Below are positions 51,724 to 60,133 of a stretch of DNA of 64,000 nt, piece by piece. Below the pieces are notes generated by a model. That model searched no databases, was not told the origin of the DNA, and worked only from the letters and a program-made list of their open reading frames with translations. Source of the DNA: Falsirhodobacter sp051195255 (GTDB lineage Bacteria; Pseudomonadota; Alphaproteobacteria; Rhodobacterales; Rhodobacteraceae); assembly GCF_051195255.1 (NCBI RefSeq), contig NZ_JBNJLK010000001.1, positions 1 through 64,000 on the forward strand, given 5' to 3'. The position numbers were made by a program, and so were the translations under genes. The number at the start of each line of letters is the position of its first letter. Positions within the stretch are counted from its first letter, which is position 1.

Positions 51724-52178
51724 CCGGTGGACCCGAAGCCCCCGGCGCCGCGCGCGGTGGCGCCGGAATGCGCCTCCACCACCCGCAGTTCGGGACGGAT
51801 GACGGGAACGAACATCAACTGGGCCACGCGTTCGCCGGGCTGAACGGTGATCGGCGTGCCGTTCGGGTTGCGGTTCCACAGGGACATCATGATCCCGCCG
51901 GTGTAATCGCTGTCGATCAGCCCGACGAGGTTGCCCAGCACCAGCCCCTTCTTGTGCCCCGCGCCCGAGCGCGGCAGCACCAGCGCCGCGATCTTGTCGG
52001 TGTCCATGAACAGGGCAATACCGGCCGGAACCAGAACGGCGGGCGCACCGGCCGCAATCTCCAGCGGGGCGTCCAGACAGGCGAACAGGTCCACGGCCGC
52101 GGCGCCTTCGGTCTGATAGGCGGGCAGGCCCCAGTCCCTGATGCGTGCGTCCAGAACCTTAACCTCAACCACCGACAT
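51720..52178 (-). CDS. dut: dUTP diphosphatase
   Basis: 152-residue trimeric dUTPase. Five motifs visible: AAAVDLFA, PRSGAGHKKGL, LVGLIDSDYTGGI, GERVAQLMF and the Phe-containing C-terminal arm ARGAGGFGSTG. GAAGGGG lies 8 bases before ATG 52178; ATG 52196 would add six residues. Cotranscribed with moeB. Confidence 0.95.
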   Translation of the reverse strand: MSVVEVKVLDARIRDWGLPAYQTEGAAAVDLFACLDAPLEIAAGAPAVLVPAGIALFMDTDKIAALVLPRSGAGHKKGLVLGNLVGLIDSDYTGGIMMSLWNRNPNGTPITVQPGERVAQLMFVPVIRPELRVVEAHSGATARGAGGFGSTG

Positions 52179-52235
52179 GCTGCGCCCCTTCGTCATTGCG
52201 CGCGGAAGATAGGCGCGGGTGCGGGGAAGGACAAC

Positions 52236-52583
52236 CTATTGCGGCAGGACCGGCGCGCCCGGAGCGACATCGTTCGTGATGGCGACGTCCAGGGCGAAGG
52301 GAGCGGGGCTTTGCACGATGACAGTGTAATCCCCCTCCTCGGGCAGCAGGCCCGAGAAGACCGACCCCTGGAAGGACGGCGTTTCATCGCCAGGGGGATA
52401 GATCGCCAGCGCCCCGTCCGACAGCGTCAGGTTCAGCGTCTGCCCCGCTCCGGCGTTCAGCACATAGGTGGTGTCGCCCGCGCCCTGCACGACCGTGTGG
52501 GTTGCGCCTTCGGGCAGGGTGATCCGTTCCTGCGCAACAGCCGCGAAGGGGAGGAGCGAGAAGGCGAGAGCAAGGCGGAACAT
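52236..52583 (-). CDS. Secreted beta-rich protein (PPC-like)
   Basis: 115 residues with signal peptide 1-18 (LALAFSLLPFAAVAQ). The mature part is beta-rich, with alternating Gly/Asp turns (GDTTYVLNAGAGQTLNLTL, LPEEGDYTVIVQSPAPFALDVAI), reminiscent of bacterial pre-peptidase C-terminal (PPC) domains, but standing alone. AGGAG precedes ATG 52583. No catalytic motif; function unknown. Confidence 0.7.
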   Translation of the reverse strand: MFRLALAFSLLPFAAVAQERITLPEGATHTVVQGAGDTTYVLNAGAGQTLNLTLSDGALAIYPPGDETPSFQGSVFSGLLPEEGDYTVIVQSPAPFALDVAITNDVAPGAPVLPQ

Positions 52584-52599
52584 GTTGTATCTCCTGTCT

Positions 52600-53814
52600 T
52601 CAGGAAACGATGTCCGGCACCTTCGGGTTCCGCAGCGCAGCGGCGATCGCCTCGGCCAGACGGCGGGCGACCATGTCCTTGGCCATGCGGGGCCACGTCT
52701 CGGCTCCGGCATCGGAAATGATCGTCACGGCGTTTTCCGTCCCGCCCATGATCCCGGTGGCGGGGGAGACGTCGTTCGCCACGATCCAGTCGCAGCCCTT
52801 GCGCAACCGCTTGGCCGTGGCATGGGCGATCACGTCATCTGTTTCGGCGGCAAAGCCGATGACCAATTCCGGCCGGTCCGCGGCGTGGGAGATGGTGTGC
52901 AGGATGTCGGGGTTTTCGGCGAAGGACAGGGTCGGCAAGGCTCCAGCCACCTTCTTCATCTTCGATCCTTGGGCATTGGCCACACGCCAATCCGCCACGG
53001 CGGCCGCAAAGACCGCTACATCGGCCGGAAGTGCGGCCTCCACGGCCGTCAACATCTCTTGCGCCGTTGTCACGCGCACGACTTGCGCGCCGTCGGGGGG
53101 GGGAACCTCGGCCGGGCCGGTGACAAAGGTGACTTTCGCGCCCAGTGCCAGAAGCGCCTTCGCGATGGCCGTCCCCTGCGCGCCCGAGGATCGGTTGGCG
53201 ATGTAGCGAACGGGATCGATCGCTTCCTGCGTGGGACCGGAGGTGACAAGGACATGCCGCCCCGCCAAACGCCCTTCGGCAAAGGCCGCCTGCACCGCGG
53301 CCACGATCTCCAGCGGTTCGGCCATGCGGCCGGGGCCGTATTCGCCACAGGCCATCGACCCGTCATTCGGGCCGGCGAACAGGATGCCATCCGCGCGCAA
53401 GGTCGCCAGATTGCGCTGCGTCGCGGGATGGTCCCACATGCGCACGTTCATCGCGGGCGCCACCAGCACCCGCGTGTCCGTCGCCAGCAAAAGGGTGGAG
53501 GCAAGGTCGTCCGCCCGCCCCTGCGCCATCTTGGCCAGCAGATCGGCCGTGGCTGGGGCCACCACGATCAGGTCGGCGGAGCGGGACAGCTGGATGTGGC
53601 CGATCTCCGCCTCTTGCGTCAGGTCGAACAGGTCCTGGTGGACCTTGCTGCCCGACAGCGTGGCGACTGACAGCGGCGTCACGAATTCAGACGCCGCACG
53701 GGTCAGCACCGGCGTGACCGAATATCCACGTTCGGAAAGGCGCCGGATCAGATCCAGCGCCTTGTAGGCGGCGATGCCACCCCCGATGATCAGAAGAATG
53801 CGTTTTCCCTGCAT
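52600..53814 (-). CDS. coaBC: Bifunctional phosphopantothenoylcysteine synthetase/decarboxylase
   Basis: Two steps of coenzyme A synthesis. 404 residues. N-terminal flavoprotein CoaC (about 1-185) with GGGIAAYKALDLIRRL, His in EIGHIQLSRSAD, PAMNVRMW and the Cys of SMACGEYGPGRM. C-terminal CoaB (about 188-404) with TSGPTQEAIDPVRYIANRSSG and AAVADWR. Followed on the same strand by the secreted protein gene 16 bp away. Confidence 0.95.
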   Translation of the reverse strand: MQGKRILLIIGGGIAAYKALDLIRRLSERGYSVTPVLTRAASEFVTPLSVATLSGSKVHQDLFDLTQEAEIGHIQLSRSADLIVVAPATADLLAKMAQGRADDLASTLLLATDTRVLVAPAMNVRMWDHPATQRNLATLRADGILFAGPNDGSMACGEYGPGRMAEPLEIVAAVQAAFAEGRLAGRHVLVTSGPTQEAIDPVRYIANRSSGAQGTAIAKALLALGAKVTFVTGPAEVPPPDGAQVVRVTTAQEMLTAVEAALPADVAVFAAAVADWRVANAQGSKMKKVAGALPTLSFAENPDILHTISHAADRPELVIGFAAETDDVIAHATAKRLRKGCDWIVANDVSPATGIMGGTENAVTIISDAGAETWPRMAKDMVARRLAEAIAAALRNPKVPDIVS

Positions 53815-53841
53815 GGGGCAAAGCCTAGCAGGGAAAAACCA

Positions 53842-54717
53842 TCACAGGAAGTGATGCACTTCGCGGCTTTGCGATTCCAGCGCGCGGCGCATCTTGGTGA
53901 AGGCGGCGGCTTCCAGCTGGCGCACGCGTTCCTTGGACAGGCCCAGTTCCTCGCCCAGCGATTCCAGCGTGCGGGGGGCTTCGCGCAGCTTGCGTTCGGT
54001 CACGATGAAGCGTTCGCGGGCGTTCAGCCCCTGGATCGCGCTGATCAGCCAGCCACGCAGGCATTCGGCGTCATGGGCGCCTTCCACCTGTTCGGCGGCC
54101 TGAACCGCGTCATCCTCCAGCGCGTCGATCCATTCGCGGCCTTCCTCGTCCGAGGATTGAGTCGCGTTGAGAGAGAAGTCGGTGCCCGACAGGCGGCCTT
54201 CCATCATCTCCACATCCGCCAGCGGAACGCCGACCTCGGTCGCGATCATCTGGCGCAGCTGATGGCCATCCAGGCTCTGGCCCATGGCCTCGGCCTCACG
54301 CTCCAGCTTGGCCTGAACGCGGCGCATGTTGAAGAACAGCGCCTTCTGGCTGGAGGTGGAGCCCGTGCGCACCATCGACCAGTTCCGCATCACGTAGTCC
54401 TGGATCGACGCCTTGATCCACCACACGGCGTAGGTGGAGAAGCGGACCCCGCGATCGGGATCAAACTTGTCGGCGGCCTTCATGAGGCCGAGGGACGCTT
54501 CCTGGATCAGGTCATTCATCGGCGCGCCATAGCGCCGGAACTTTGCGGCCATGGAAATCGCCAGCCGCATGTAGGCGGTGATCAGCCGGTGCAGCGCCTG
54601 TTCGTCACGCTGGTCGCGCCAGGCATAGGCAAGCCGCAGTTCCGTCTCGGCGTCCAGCAGTTCGGCTTTCATCGCGCGGCGGGACATTGTCTGATCGCTG
54701 AAGGCGTCGAGCGGCAT
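53842..54717 (-). CDS. rpoH: RNA polymerase sigma factor, RpoH family (RpoHII-like)
   Basis: Heat-shock/oxidative-stress sigma factor, 291 residues. Region 2 FDPDRGVRFSTYAVWWIKASIQDYVMRNWSMV in pieces, the diagnostic RpoH box QKALFFNMR, and region 4 TLESLGEELGLSKERVRQLE. The N-terminus (DAETELRLAYAWRDQRDEQALHRLI) lacks the longer lead-in of RpoHI-type proteins, so I favour RpoHII, which in Rhodobacter responds to singlet oxygen. AGAGGGAA precedes ATG 54717. An EcfG-type promoter lies about 90 bp upstream. Confidence 0.88.
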   Translation of the reverse strand: MPLDAFSDQTMSRRAMKAELLDAETELRLAYAWRDQRDEQALHRLITAYMRLAISMAAKFRRYGAPMNDLIQEASLGLMKAADKFDPDRGVRFSTYAVWWIKASIQDYVMRNWSMVRTGSTSSQKALFFNMRRVQAKLEREAEAMGQSLDGHQLRQMIATEVGVPLADVEMMEGRLSGTDFSLNATQSSDEEGREWIDALEDDAVQAAEQVEGAHDAECLRGWLISAIQGLNARERFIVTERKLREAPRTLESLGEELGLSKERVRQLEAAAFTKMRRALESQSREVHHFL

Positions 54718-54807
54718 GTGGCGTTCCCTCTTTCTTAGGCGGTCTCTTGACCCCTGATGCTTTCGCCCCACCTTCACGGTCGAGGTTGCATCCGTTTTCG
54801 AAGGGCT

Positions 54808-54833
54808 AACGGCGTCAGAGGCGCCCTAGTTCC
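54808..54833 (-). promoter_or_regulatory. EcfG-type general stress promoter of rpoH
   Basis: Minus strand GGAAC (54829-54833), 17-bp spacer, CGTT (54808-54811), a full consensus match. Predicted start near 54800, leaving a leader of about 83 bases. The rest of the 216-bp gap (54718-54933) holds two T-tracts and a CTTGAA (54846-54851, minus strand) that resembles a heat-shock -35 but has no good -10. Confidence 0.55.
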
Positions 54834-54933
54834 CGAAAAAGTTGCTTCAAGGTTAATTTTTTCCGACAGCCAATTTTTTCTGGACAGGTGATTTCGCCTG
54901 TGCATCCTGCCGCCCAACAGCAGGGGGAAACGC

Positions 54934-55782
54934 ATGGGCTGGACGCTGGCGATCGGTGAAAGATCCTATTCCAGCTGGAGCTTGCGGGGCTGGCTCCTGT
55001 TCGACGCCTTCAGCCTGCCGGTGACAACCGTTTCCGCCCCCATGTACACGCCCGACTTCGCGCGCGTTCTTCAGGATTTTGCCCCTGCCCGCACCGCCCC
55101 GGCCGCCAGGTTGGGGGATGTGGTCGTCTGGGACAGCCTTGCGATTGCCGAGGAACTGGCCGCCCGCCACCCCGAGGTGGGCCACTGGCCCGCCGATCCC
55201 GCCGCCCGCGCCGCCGCGCGTTCGATGGTGGCCGAGATGCATTCCGGCTTCACCGCGCTGCGCCGCCACTGCGCCATGAACCTGCGGACGGCGTATCGGG
55301 AGGTGCCGGTGCCGGATGGCGTGCGTGCCGATCTGGACCGGATCGAGATGTTGTGGGCCCGCAGCCAAGGCGGCTGGCTGTGCGGAACCTATTCCGCGGC
55401 CGATGCCTTCTTCGCGCCAGTTGCCCTGCGGATTGCGGGCCATGGCCTGCCCGTGGGTCCGGTGGCGCAGGCCTATGTGGCGCGGCATCTGGCGCATCCG
55501 TCCTTGCGCCGCTGGCGGGCGCTGGGGCTGGCGGTCGATCCGGTCCTGCCTGCCTATGACCGCGACTGGCCGCAGGCCGCCTGGCCCGGTCCCGCGCCCC
55601 TTTCCGCCCGCGCGGTGGAGGGGGCGGAGGCCGAGAACGCCTCCTGCCCCTATTCCGGCAAGCCGGTGACCCATGTTCTGGAACTGGACGGTCGCCGCTG
55701 GGGCTTCTGCAACGCCACTTGCCGCGACAAGACGGTGAACGACCCGGAGGCGTGGCCGGCCTTCATGGCGATGATCCGTTAA
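54934..55782 (+). CDS. Glutathione S-transferase with C-terminal YHS-like metal-binding module
   Basis: 282 residues. N-terminal thioredoxin-like domain (about 1-80; SYSSWSLRGWLL carries the likely glutathione-activating Ser) and helical GST C-domain (about 90-200). After a Pro/Ala linker, residues about 237-282 read SCPYSGKPVTH...GFCNATCRDKTVNDPEAW: four Cys-containing positions in the pattern of YHS/heavy-metal domains (CxxxGxxV...FC..xC). This suggests a metal or thiol sensor fused to a GST. CAGGGGGA precedes the ATG. Confidence 0.8.
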   Translation: MGWTLAIGERSYSSWSLRGWLLFDAFSLPVTTVSAPMYTPDFARVLQDFAPARTAPAARLGDVVVWDSLAIAEELAARHPEVGHWPADPAARAAARSMVAEMHSGFTALRRHCAMNLRTAYREVPVPDGVRADLDRIEMLWARSQGGWLCGTYSAADAFFAPVALRIAGHGLPVGPVAQAYVARHLAHPSLRRWRALGLAVDPVLPAYDRDWPQAAWPGPAPLSARAVEGAEAENASCPYSGKPVTHVLELDGRRWGFCNATCRDKTVNDPEAWPAFMAMIR

Positions 55783-55788
55783 CCTTCC

Positions 55789-55804
55789 GGTAACCATGCA
55801 CGGC
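55789..55804. promoter_or_regulatory. CtrA-type site upstream of comM (one mismatch)
   Basis: TTAA-CCTTCCG-GTAAC compared with TTAA-N7-TTAAC. It begins 7 bases after the last coding codon of the GST gene and 31 bp before the comM ATG. A GCTAGT (55803-55808), close to the alphaproteobacterial -10 GCTANA, follows. Confidence 0.5.
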
Positions 55805-55808
55805 TAGT

Positions 55809-55829
55809 CCCTCCTGAACCACAGGAGGG
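55809..55829 (+). promoter_or_regulatory. Hairpin enclosing the comM ribosome binding site
   Basis: CCCTCCTG (55809-55816), loop AACCA, CAGGAGGG (55822-55829): a perfect 8-bp stem whose right arm is the whole Shine-Dalgarno sequence of comM. Closed, it would block initiation. It exists only in transcripts that begin upstream of 55809. Confidence 0.6.
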
Positions 55830-55834
55830 GCAGC

Positions 55835-57346
55835 ATGGTCACCCGCGCATACACCGTCGCGTTTGAAGGCGTGGAAGCGCGTCTGGTGGAAGTGCAATGC
55901 GCCGTGTCCCCCGGCCTGCCCGCCTTCGCCATCGTCGGCCTGCCCGACAAGGCCGTGAGCGAGGCGAAGGAACGGATTCGCGCGGCCTTGGACGGCATGT
56001 CGATCGCCCTGCCGTCCCGCCGCATCGCCATCAACCTCGCCCCCGCTGATCTGCCGAAGGAAGGATCGCATTTCGACCTGCCCATCGCGCTGGCGCTGCT
56101 GGCCGCGATGGACATCCTTCCGAAAGAGGAGGTGGAGGGCACGGTCAGTCTGGGGGAGTTGTCCTTGGACGGGCGGCTGATGCCCGTGGTCGGCGCCCTG
56201 CCCGCCGCCATGGCCGCGGCGGAGGCCGACCGCGCCCTGATCTGCCCCCGCGCCTGCGGACCCGAAGCCGCCTGGGTCGGCGCGACCGAGGTTCTGGCCG
56301 CCCCCTCCCTTCTGGACGTGGTGCGGCACTTCACGGGCAAGGCGCACCTGCCGCCGGTGGAAATGGGGGAAGCGGCCCCCGCCACCGCAGCCCGCGACTT
56401 CGCCGAGGTGAAGGGGCATGAACGGGCCAAGCGGGCGATGGAGATCGCCGCAGCCGGCCGCCATCACATCCTGATGGTCGGCACGCCCGGATCGGGCAAG
56501 TCGATGATGGCGTCCTGCCTGCCGGGCATCCTGCCGCCCCTGTCGGCGGTGGAGGCGCTGGAAACCTCCACCATCCATTCGGTCGCAGGGCTTCTGAAGG
56601 GCGGCATCCGGCGGGAGCGTCCGTTCCGCGCGCCGCACCACACCGCCACCCCGGCGGCCATCGTCGGCGGAGGACGTTCGGCCAAACCGGGGGAGCTGAG
56701 CCTCGCCCATAACGGCATCCTGTTTTTGGACGAATTCCCCGAATTCCCGCGTCAGGTGCTGGAAACCCTGCGCCAGCCGATCGAGACGGGGGAGATCATG
56801 GTGTCGCGGGCCAACGCCCATGTCCGTTATCCCTGCCGTTTCCTGCTGGTGGCGGCCGCGAACCCCTGCCGCTGCGGCTACATGTCGGACCCGGCCCGCG
56901 CCTGCGCCCGCGTGCCCTTGTGCGGCGAGGATTATCTTGGCCGCATCTCCGGTCCGCTGATGGACCGGTTCGACATCCGGCTGGACGTGACCAGCGTGGC
57001 CTGGACCGAGTTGCAGGGCGCCCCGACCGGCGAAAGCTCTGCCATCATCGCGGCGCGCGTGGCGGCGGCGCGTGCGGTGCAGACGGCCCGTTTCGCCGCA
57101 CACGGCATCCGCACCAATGCCGAGGCGGAGGGCGCGCTGCTGGACGCCATCGCCACGCCCGATGACGGTGGCCGCGCCCTGCTGGGCCGGGTGGCGGAAC
57201 GGTTCGGCCTGTCCGCCCGCGGCTATCACCGCATCCTGCGGGTGGCGCGGACCATCGCCGATCTGGATGGCAGCCCCGACGTGCGCCAGCCGCATGTGGC
57301 CGAAGCCGTGGGCTACCGCCTCGCCTCGGCCAGGGCGGTCGCCTGA
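55835..57346 (+). CDS. comM: Mg-chelatase-like AAA+ ATPase ComM (YifB)
   Basis: 503 residues. N-terminal Lon-protease-like ChlI domain (about 1-170), AAA+ core with Walker A GTPGSGKS at 216-223, Walker B GILFLDEFPEF, and C-terminal ChlI lid with GRISGPLMDRFDIRLDV. ComM is a hexameric helicase promoting branch migration during natural transformation. In Rhodobacter capsulatus it belongs to CtrA-dependent genes for GTA uptake. Its control region here has a CtrA-like site and a closed ribosome binding site. Confidence 0.92.
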   Translation: MVTRAYTVAFEGVEARLVEVQCAVSPGLPAFAIVGLPDKAVSEAKERIRAALDGMSIALPSRRIAINLAPADLPKEGSHFDLPIALALLAAMDILPKEEVEGTVSLGELSLDGRLMPVVGALPAAMAAAEADRALICPRACGPEAAWVGATEVLAAPSLLDVVRHFTGKAHLPPVEMGEAAPATAARDFAEVKGHERAKRAMEIAAAGRHHILMVGTPGSGKSMMASCLPGILPPLSAVEALETSTIHSVAGLLKGGIRRERPFRAPHHTATPAAIVGGGRSAKPGELSLAHNGILFLDEFPEFPRQVLETLRQPIETGEIMVSRANAHVRYPCRFLLVAAANPCRCGYMSDPARACARVPLCGEDYLGRISGPLMDRFDIRLDVTSVAWTELQGAPTGESSAIIAARVAAARAVQTARFAAHGIRTNAEAEGALLDAIATPDDGGRALLGRVAERFGLSARGYHRILRVARTIADLDGSPDVRQPHVAEAVGYRLASARAVA

Positions 57347-57445
57347 TAGGCCAGCCCTTCGCGGCGTGCATGGCGCGGTTGCAGAATGCCGCGTGGCGCC
57401 GGGGGCAAGGACGGCCTATCTTCCACCCACAAGATGGAGATCGCC

Positions 57446-57580
57446 ATGACCGCCCCAGCCCCCGCCAAACCCGACGCCGGCACCGCCGCCCTCGACTACT
57501 ACCGCCGCGAGGCTGCGAAGCCCGCAAAGGTGCCCGCGCCGACCGATCTTGACCAGATGTTCGGCTATTACGCCGCCTGA
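57446..57580 (+). CDS. 44-residue hypothetical protein
   Basis: ATG 57446 with TGGAGAT just upstream. Ala/Pro-rich N-terminus (TAPAPAKPDAGTAALDYYRRE), ends LDQMFGYYAA, a C-terminal motif with conserved-looking aromatic residues that may be a docking peptide. Its stop overlaps the next start (TGATG), so the two are coupled. No known function. Confidence 0.55.
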   Translation: MTAPAPAKPDAGTAALDYYRREAAKPAKVPAPTDLDQMFGYYAA

Positions 57581-57789
57581 TGCCGGTCCTTCTGATCCTT
57601 GGGCTGATCGCGTTCTTCGTGCTGTCCTGGTGGTGGCACCGCAGCCGCAGCCTGACCCGCGACTGCAAGTGGCGCGAGGATCGCAGCCGCGCCGCCCCTG
57701 GCCGATCCTTCCATCACTGCGTGGCCTGCCGGGCGGAAACCGATCTGCCGATCGGTGAACAGCCCCGCCACTGCCTGCGTCAGCAATAA
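57580..57789 (+). CDS. 69-residue single-pass membrane protein with CxxC
   Basis: Membrane helix at about 3-19 (VLLILGLIAFFVLSWWW) followed by a basic cytoplasmic part with Cys29, a CxxC (HHCVACRAETDLP, about 47-50) and Cys65, which could form a zinc site. Start codon overlaps the previous stop by one base. Unknown function; the 3' end overlaps the aldo/keto reductase gene tail to tail by 10 bp. Confidence 0.6.
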   Translation: MPVLLILGLIAFFVLSWWWHRSRSLTRDCKWREDRSRAAPGRSFHHCVACRAETDLPIGEQPRHCLRQQ

Positions 57790-58745
57790 CGCTCGATCGC
57801 GTTCATCTGGTGATCGCCATAACGGTCACCCCAGGCGAAGCCCGCGGGCAGGATGCGCTCGATCTCGGCCAGATCCTCGGGCGTCAGGCTGGCGTCCAGC
57901 CAATGGCGCAGATGTTCGGCCGTGCGGGTGCCGGGGATCGGAATGATGTGGTCGCCCTGCGCCAGCACCCAGGCCACCGCCGTGCCCGACACCGACCAAC
58001 CGCGTTCTTGGCAAAAGGCGCGGAATTTCGCGATGGCCGCATTGTTCGCGCTGAAGTTCGGCTCCACGAAGCGCGGGTTGGTGTGGCGGAAGTCGACGCC
58101 GGACCGGAAATCCTCGCGCCGCATCTCCCTCTCTCCGAACATGCCACGGCCGAGGGGAGAGAAGGCGACGAAGGCGACCCCCAACTCTTTGCAGGTGCGC
58201 AGAAGGCCCAGTTCCGGCAGGCGCGTCCACAGCGAATACTCGTTCTGCACCGCCATGACCGGGCATTCGGCATGGGCGCGGCGCAGCGTGTAAGGGGCGA
58301 TCTCGGACAGGCCGTAGCCGCCGATCTTTCCTTCGTCTATCAGGCGCGACATCGTGCCTGCGACCTCCTCCACCGGCACCTTCGGGTCCAGGCGGTGCAG
58401 GTAGTAGAGGTCGATGTGGTCGCGCTTCAGGCGGCGCAGCGATTCCTCCAGACAGGCGCGGATATAGGGTTCGGAATTGTCCACGCTGCGTGGCGGGCCC
58501 GCGACGATGCCGCATTTCGTGGCCAGCGTGACGGCACGGCCCCACTTCCCGATGACCGTTTCCGACACGCCCAACCCGTAGATGTTCGCCGTGTCGATCA
58601 GCGTGATGCCCGCCTCCAGCCCTGCATCCAGCGTGCGCAGGGACGTCGCCTCGTCCGTTTCGCCGAACATGCCCCCGAAGCTCATCGCGCCGAAGCCGAT
58701 CTCACCCACCGTCGGGCCGTTGGCCCCAAGTTGCCGCTGTTTCAT
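57780..58745 (-). CDS. Aldo/keto reductase
   Basis: 321 residues, NADPH-dependent (beta/alpha)8 barrel. Catalytic tetrad visible: Asp51 and Tyr56 in LIDTANIYG, Lys77 in LATKCG, His in YYLHRLD (about 120). C-terminal cofactor loop IPIPGTRTAEHL. Resembles the AKR11/13-type group. Substrate unknown. AAAGGAA precedes ATG 58745. Confidence 0.9.
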   Translation of the reverse strand: MKQRQLGANGPTVGEIGFGAMSFGGMFGETDEATSLRTLDAGLEAGITLIDTANIYGLGVSETVIGKWGRAVTLATKCGIVAGPPRSVDNSEPYIRACLEESLRRLKRDHIDLYYLHRLDPKVPVEEVAGTMSRLIDEGKIGGYGLSEIAPYTLRRAHAECPVMAVQNEYSLWTRLPELGLLRTCKELGVAFVAFSPLGRGMFGEREMRREDFRSGVDFRHTNPRFVEPNFSANNAAIAKFRAFCQERGWSVSGTAVAWVLAQGDHIIPIPGTRTAEHLRHWLDASLTPEDLAEIERILPAGFAWGDRYGDHQMNAIERYC

Positions 58746-58808
58746 CGCCGTTCCTTTCGCAATCGGGCCACTGAACCCCCGCGAATCGGTCTGGTCAAGC
58801 AAGGACGG

Positions 58809-59462
58809 TCACGTCCGTTCCCATCCCGCCAGATGGCGCAGGCCCTGCGTCACGTCCGTCCGGATCGCAAGGCGCAACCCCGGCTCGTCCCCCGCGCGCA
58901 GGGCAGCAAGGATGTGGCGGTGATGCGCGGGCGGTTCGTTTCGTCGCAGGCGGCTGTACAGCGCACGCATCGTGGGGCCCAACTGCAGCCAAACCGTTTC
59001 CAGCAGGGCCAGCATCGCGGGCGCCTGCGCGCGCAGATAAAGGGTGCGGTGGAATTCCAGATTGGTGCGTATGTAGCCCACGGCGTCGCTTTTCGCGACC
59101 GCCTCGGCATTGGCGGTGTTGATGGCGGCCAGCCGGTCAATCAGCGCGAAATGCGCCCGCGGCAAGGCGCGGGAGGCCAGCTCCGGTTCCAAGAGCGACC
59201 GGATGGTGGCCAGCTCCTCGATCCGTTCCGAAGACAGTTCCGGCGTCGCGACCCGGCCGGAGGAGGAGAGCGTGAGAGCGCCTTCCGCCACCAGCCGCCG
59301 CACCGATTCCCGCGCGGGCGTCATGGAGACGTCGAAATCCTTGCCGATGCCGCGCAGGGTCAGCGCTTGGCCGGGCGCCAGTTCGCCATGCATGATGCGG
59401 GTGCGCAGCACGCGGTAGACGCGTTCATGCGCGGCGGTGGTGTCGATGCGCGGCGTGATCAT
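58809..59462 (-). CDS. GntR-family regulator (FCD domain)
   Basis: 217 residues from ATG 59462 (MITPRIDTT). N-terminal winged helix (about 10-75, LRGIGKDFDVSMTPARESVRRL) and C-terminal all-helical FCD ligand domain with metal-type residues in NLEFHRTLY and HHRHILAAL. FadR-type members sense acids or amino acids. ATG overlaps the metallohydrolase stop by 4 bp, so the two are one operon. Target unknown, possibly the aldo/keto reductase 63 bp downstream. Confidence 0.82.
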   Translation of the reverse strand: MITPRIDTTAAHERVYRVLRTRIMHGELAPGQALTLRGIGKDFDVSMTPARESVRRLVAEGALTLSSSGRVATPELSSERIEELATIRSLLEPELASRALPRAHFALIDRLAAINTANAEAVAKSDAVGYIRTNLEFHRTLYLRAQAPAMLALLETVWLQLGPTMRALYSRLRRNEPPAHHRHILAALRAGDEPGLRLAIRTDVTQGLRHLAGWERT

Positions 59463-60133
59463 GCGAAGCGCCACGCCTGCAGGGCCTGACCTTCCGGCCC
59501 ACGGAGCCAGGCGCGCAGGCGGACATGATCCGGGCACAGGCGGGACACGACCGTCCAGAAGGCCGGGGAATGGTTCATCTCGGCCAGATGCGCGACCTCG
59601 TGCGCGGCGACGTAATCGAGGATGGCGGGCGGGGCGAGGATCAGGCGCCAGCTGAACATGAGGGCGCCGTCGCTGGTGCAGCTTCCCCAGCGGCTGCGGG
59701 TGTCGCGCAGCGTCAGGCGGGTGTAGGGGCGGCCCAGCGTGGCCGAATGGCGGTCACAGGCGGCGGCCAGACGGTCCCGCGCCAGCGTGCGCAGCCAGGC
59801 GGCGGCACGGGCGGGCACCGGATCGGGCACGATCAGCGAATCACCTTCCACCCGCACGCGGCCCCGTCCGGGGGCCAGAACCAGCGCCCGCCCCTCCACG
59901 GGAAGGACGGTTCCGTGGGCCACCAGCGCGGCCGGCGACAGGTCCGCCAGCACGTCGCGCAGCCAGTCGGCATGGCCGCCGGCAAAGGCCAAAGCCTCGG
60001 ATTCGCGGGCGCGCGCGGGCATCGACAGCGTCACCCGCCCGTCAACCCGCGACACCCGCAGAGAAAACCGCCGCGTCCGCGCCGAACGCCGCAGAACCAG
60101 ATCGACCTCGGGCAAACCGGGCAGCACAGGCAT
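59459..60133 (-). CDS. YgjP-like metal-dependent hydrolase (DUF45)
   Basis: 224 residues. Zincin-like active site HEVAH at 178-182 with third His188 in EMNHSP. Upstream the WGSC motif (RSRWGSCTSDG, about 149-153) defines the family. Predicted cytoplasmic. GGGAGG precedes ATG 60133. Biological substrate unknown. Confidence 0.88.
   Translation of the reverse strand: MPVLPGLPEVDLVLRRSARTRRFSLRVSRVDGRVTLSMPARARESEALAFAGGHADWLRDVLADLSPAALVAHGTVLPVEGRALVLAPGRGRVRVEGDSLIVPDPVPARAAAWLRTLARDRLAAACDRHSATLGRPYTRLTLRDTRSRWGSCTSDGALMFSWRLILAPPAILDYVAAHEVAHLAEMNHSPAFWTVVSRLCPDHVRLRAWLRGPEGQALQAWRFA

Noticed and set aside
54745..54770. RpoE-type promoter (TGATC...TAAGA) close to rpoH
   Set aside because: A TAAGA is present before the ribosome binding site but no matching -35 at the right distance.
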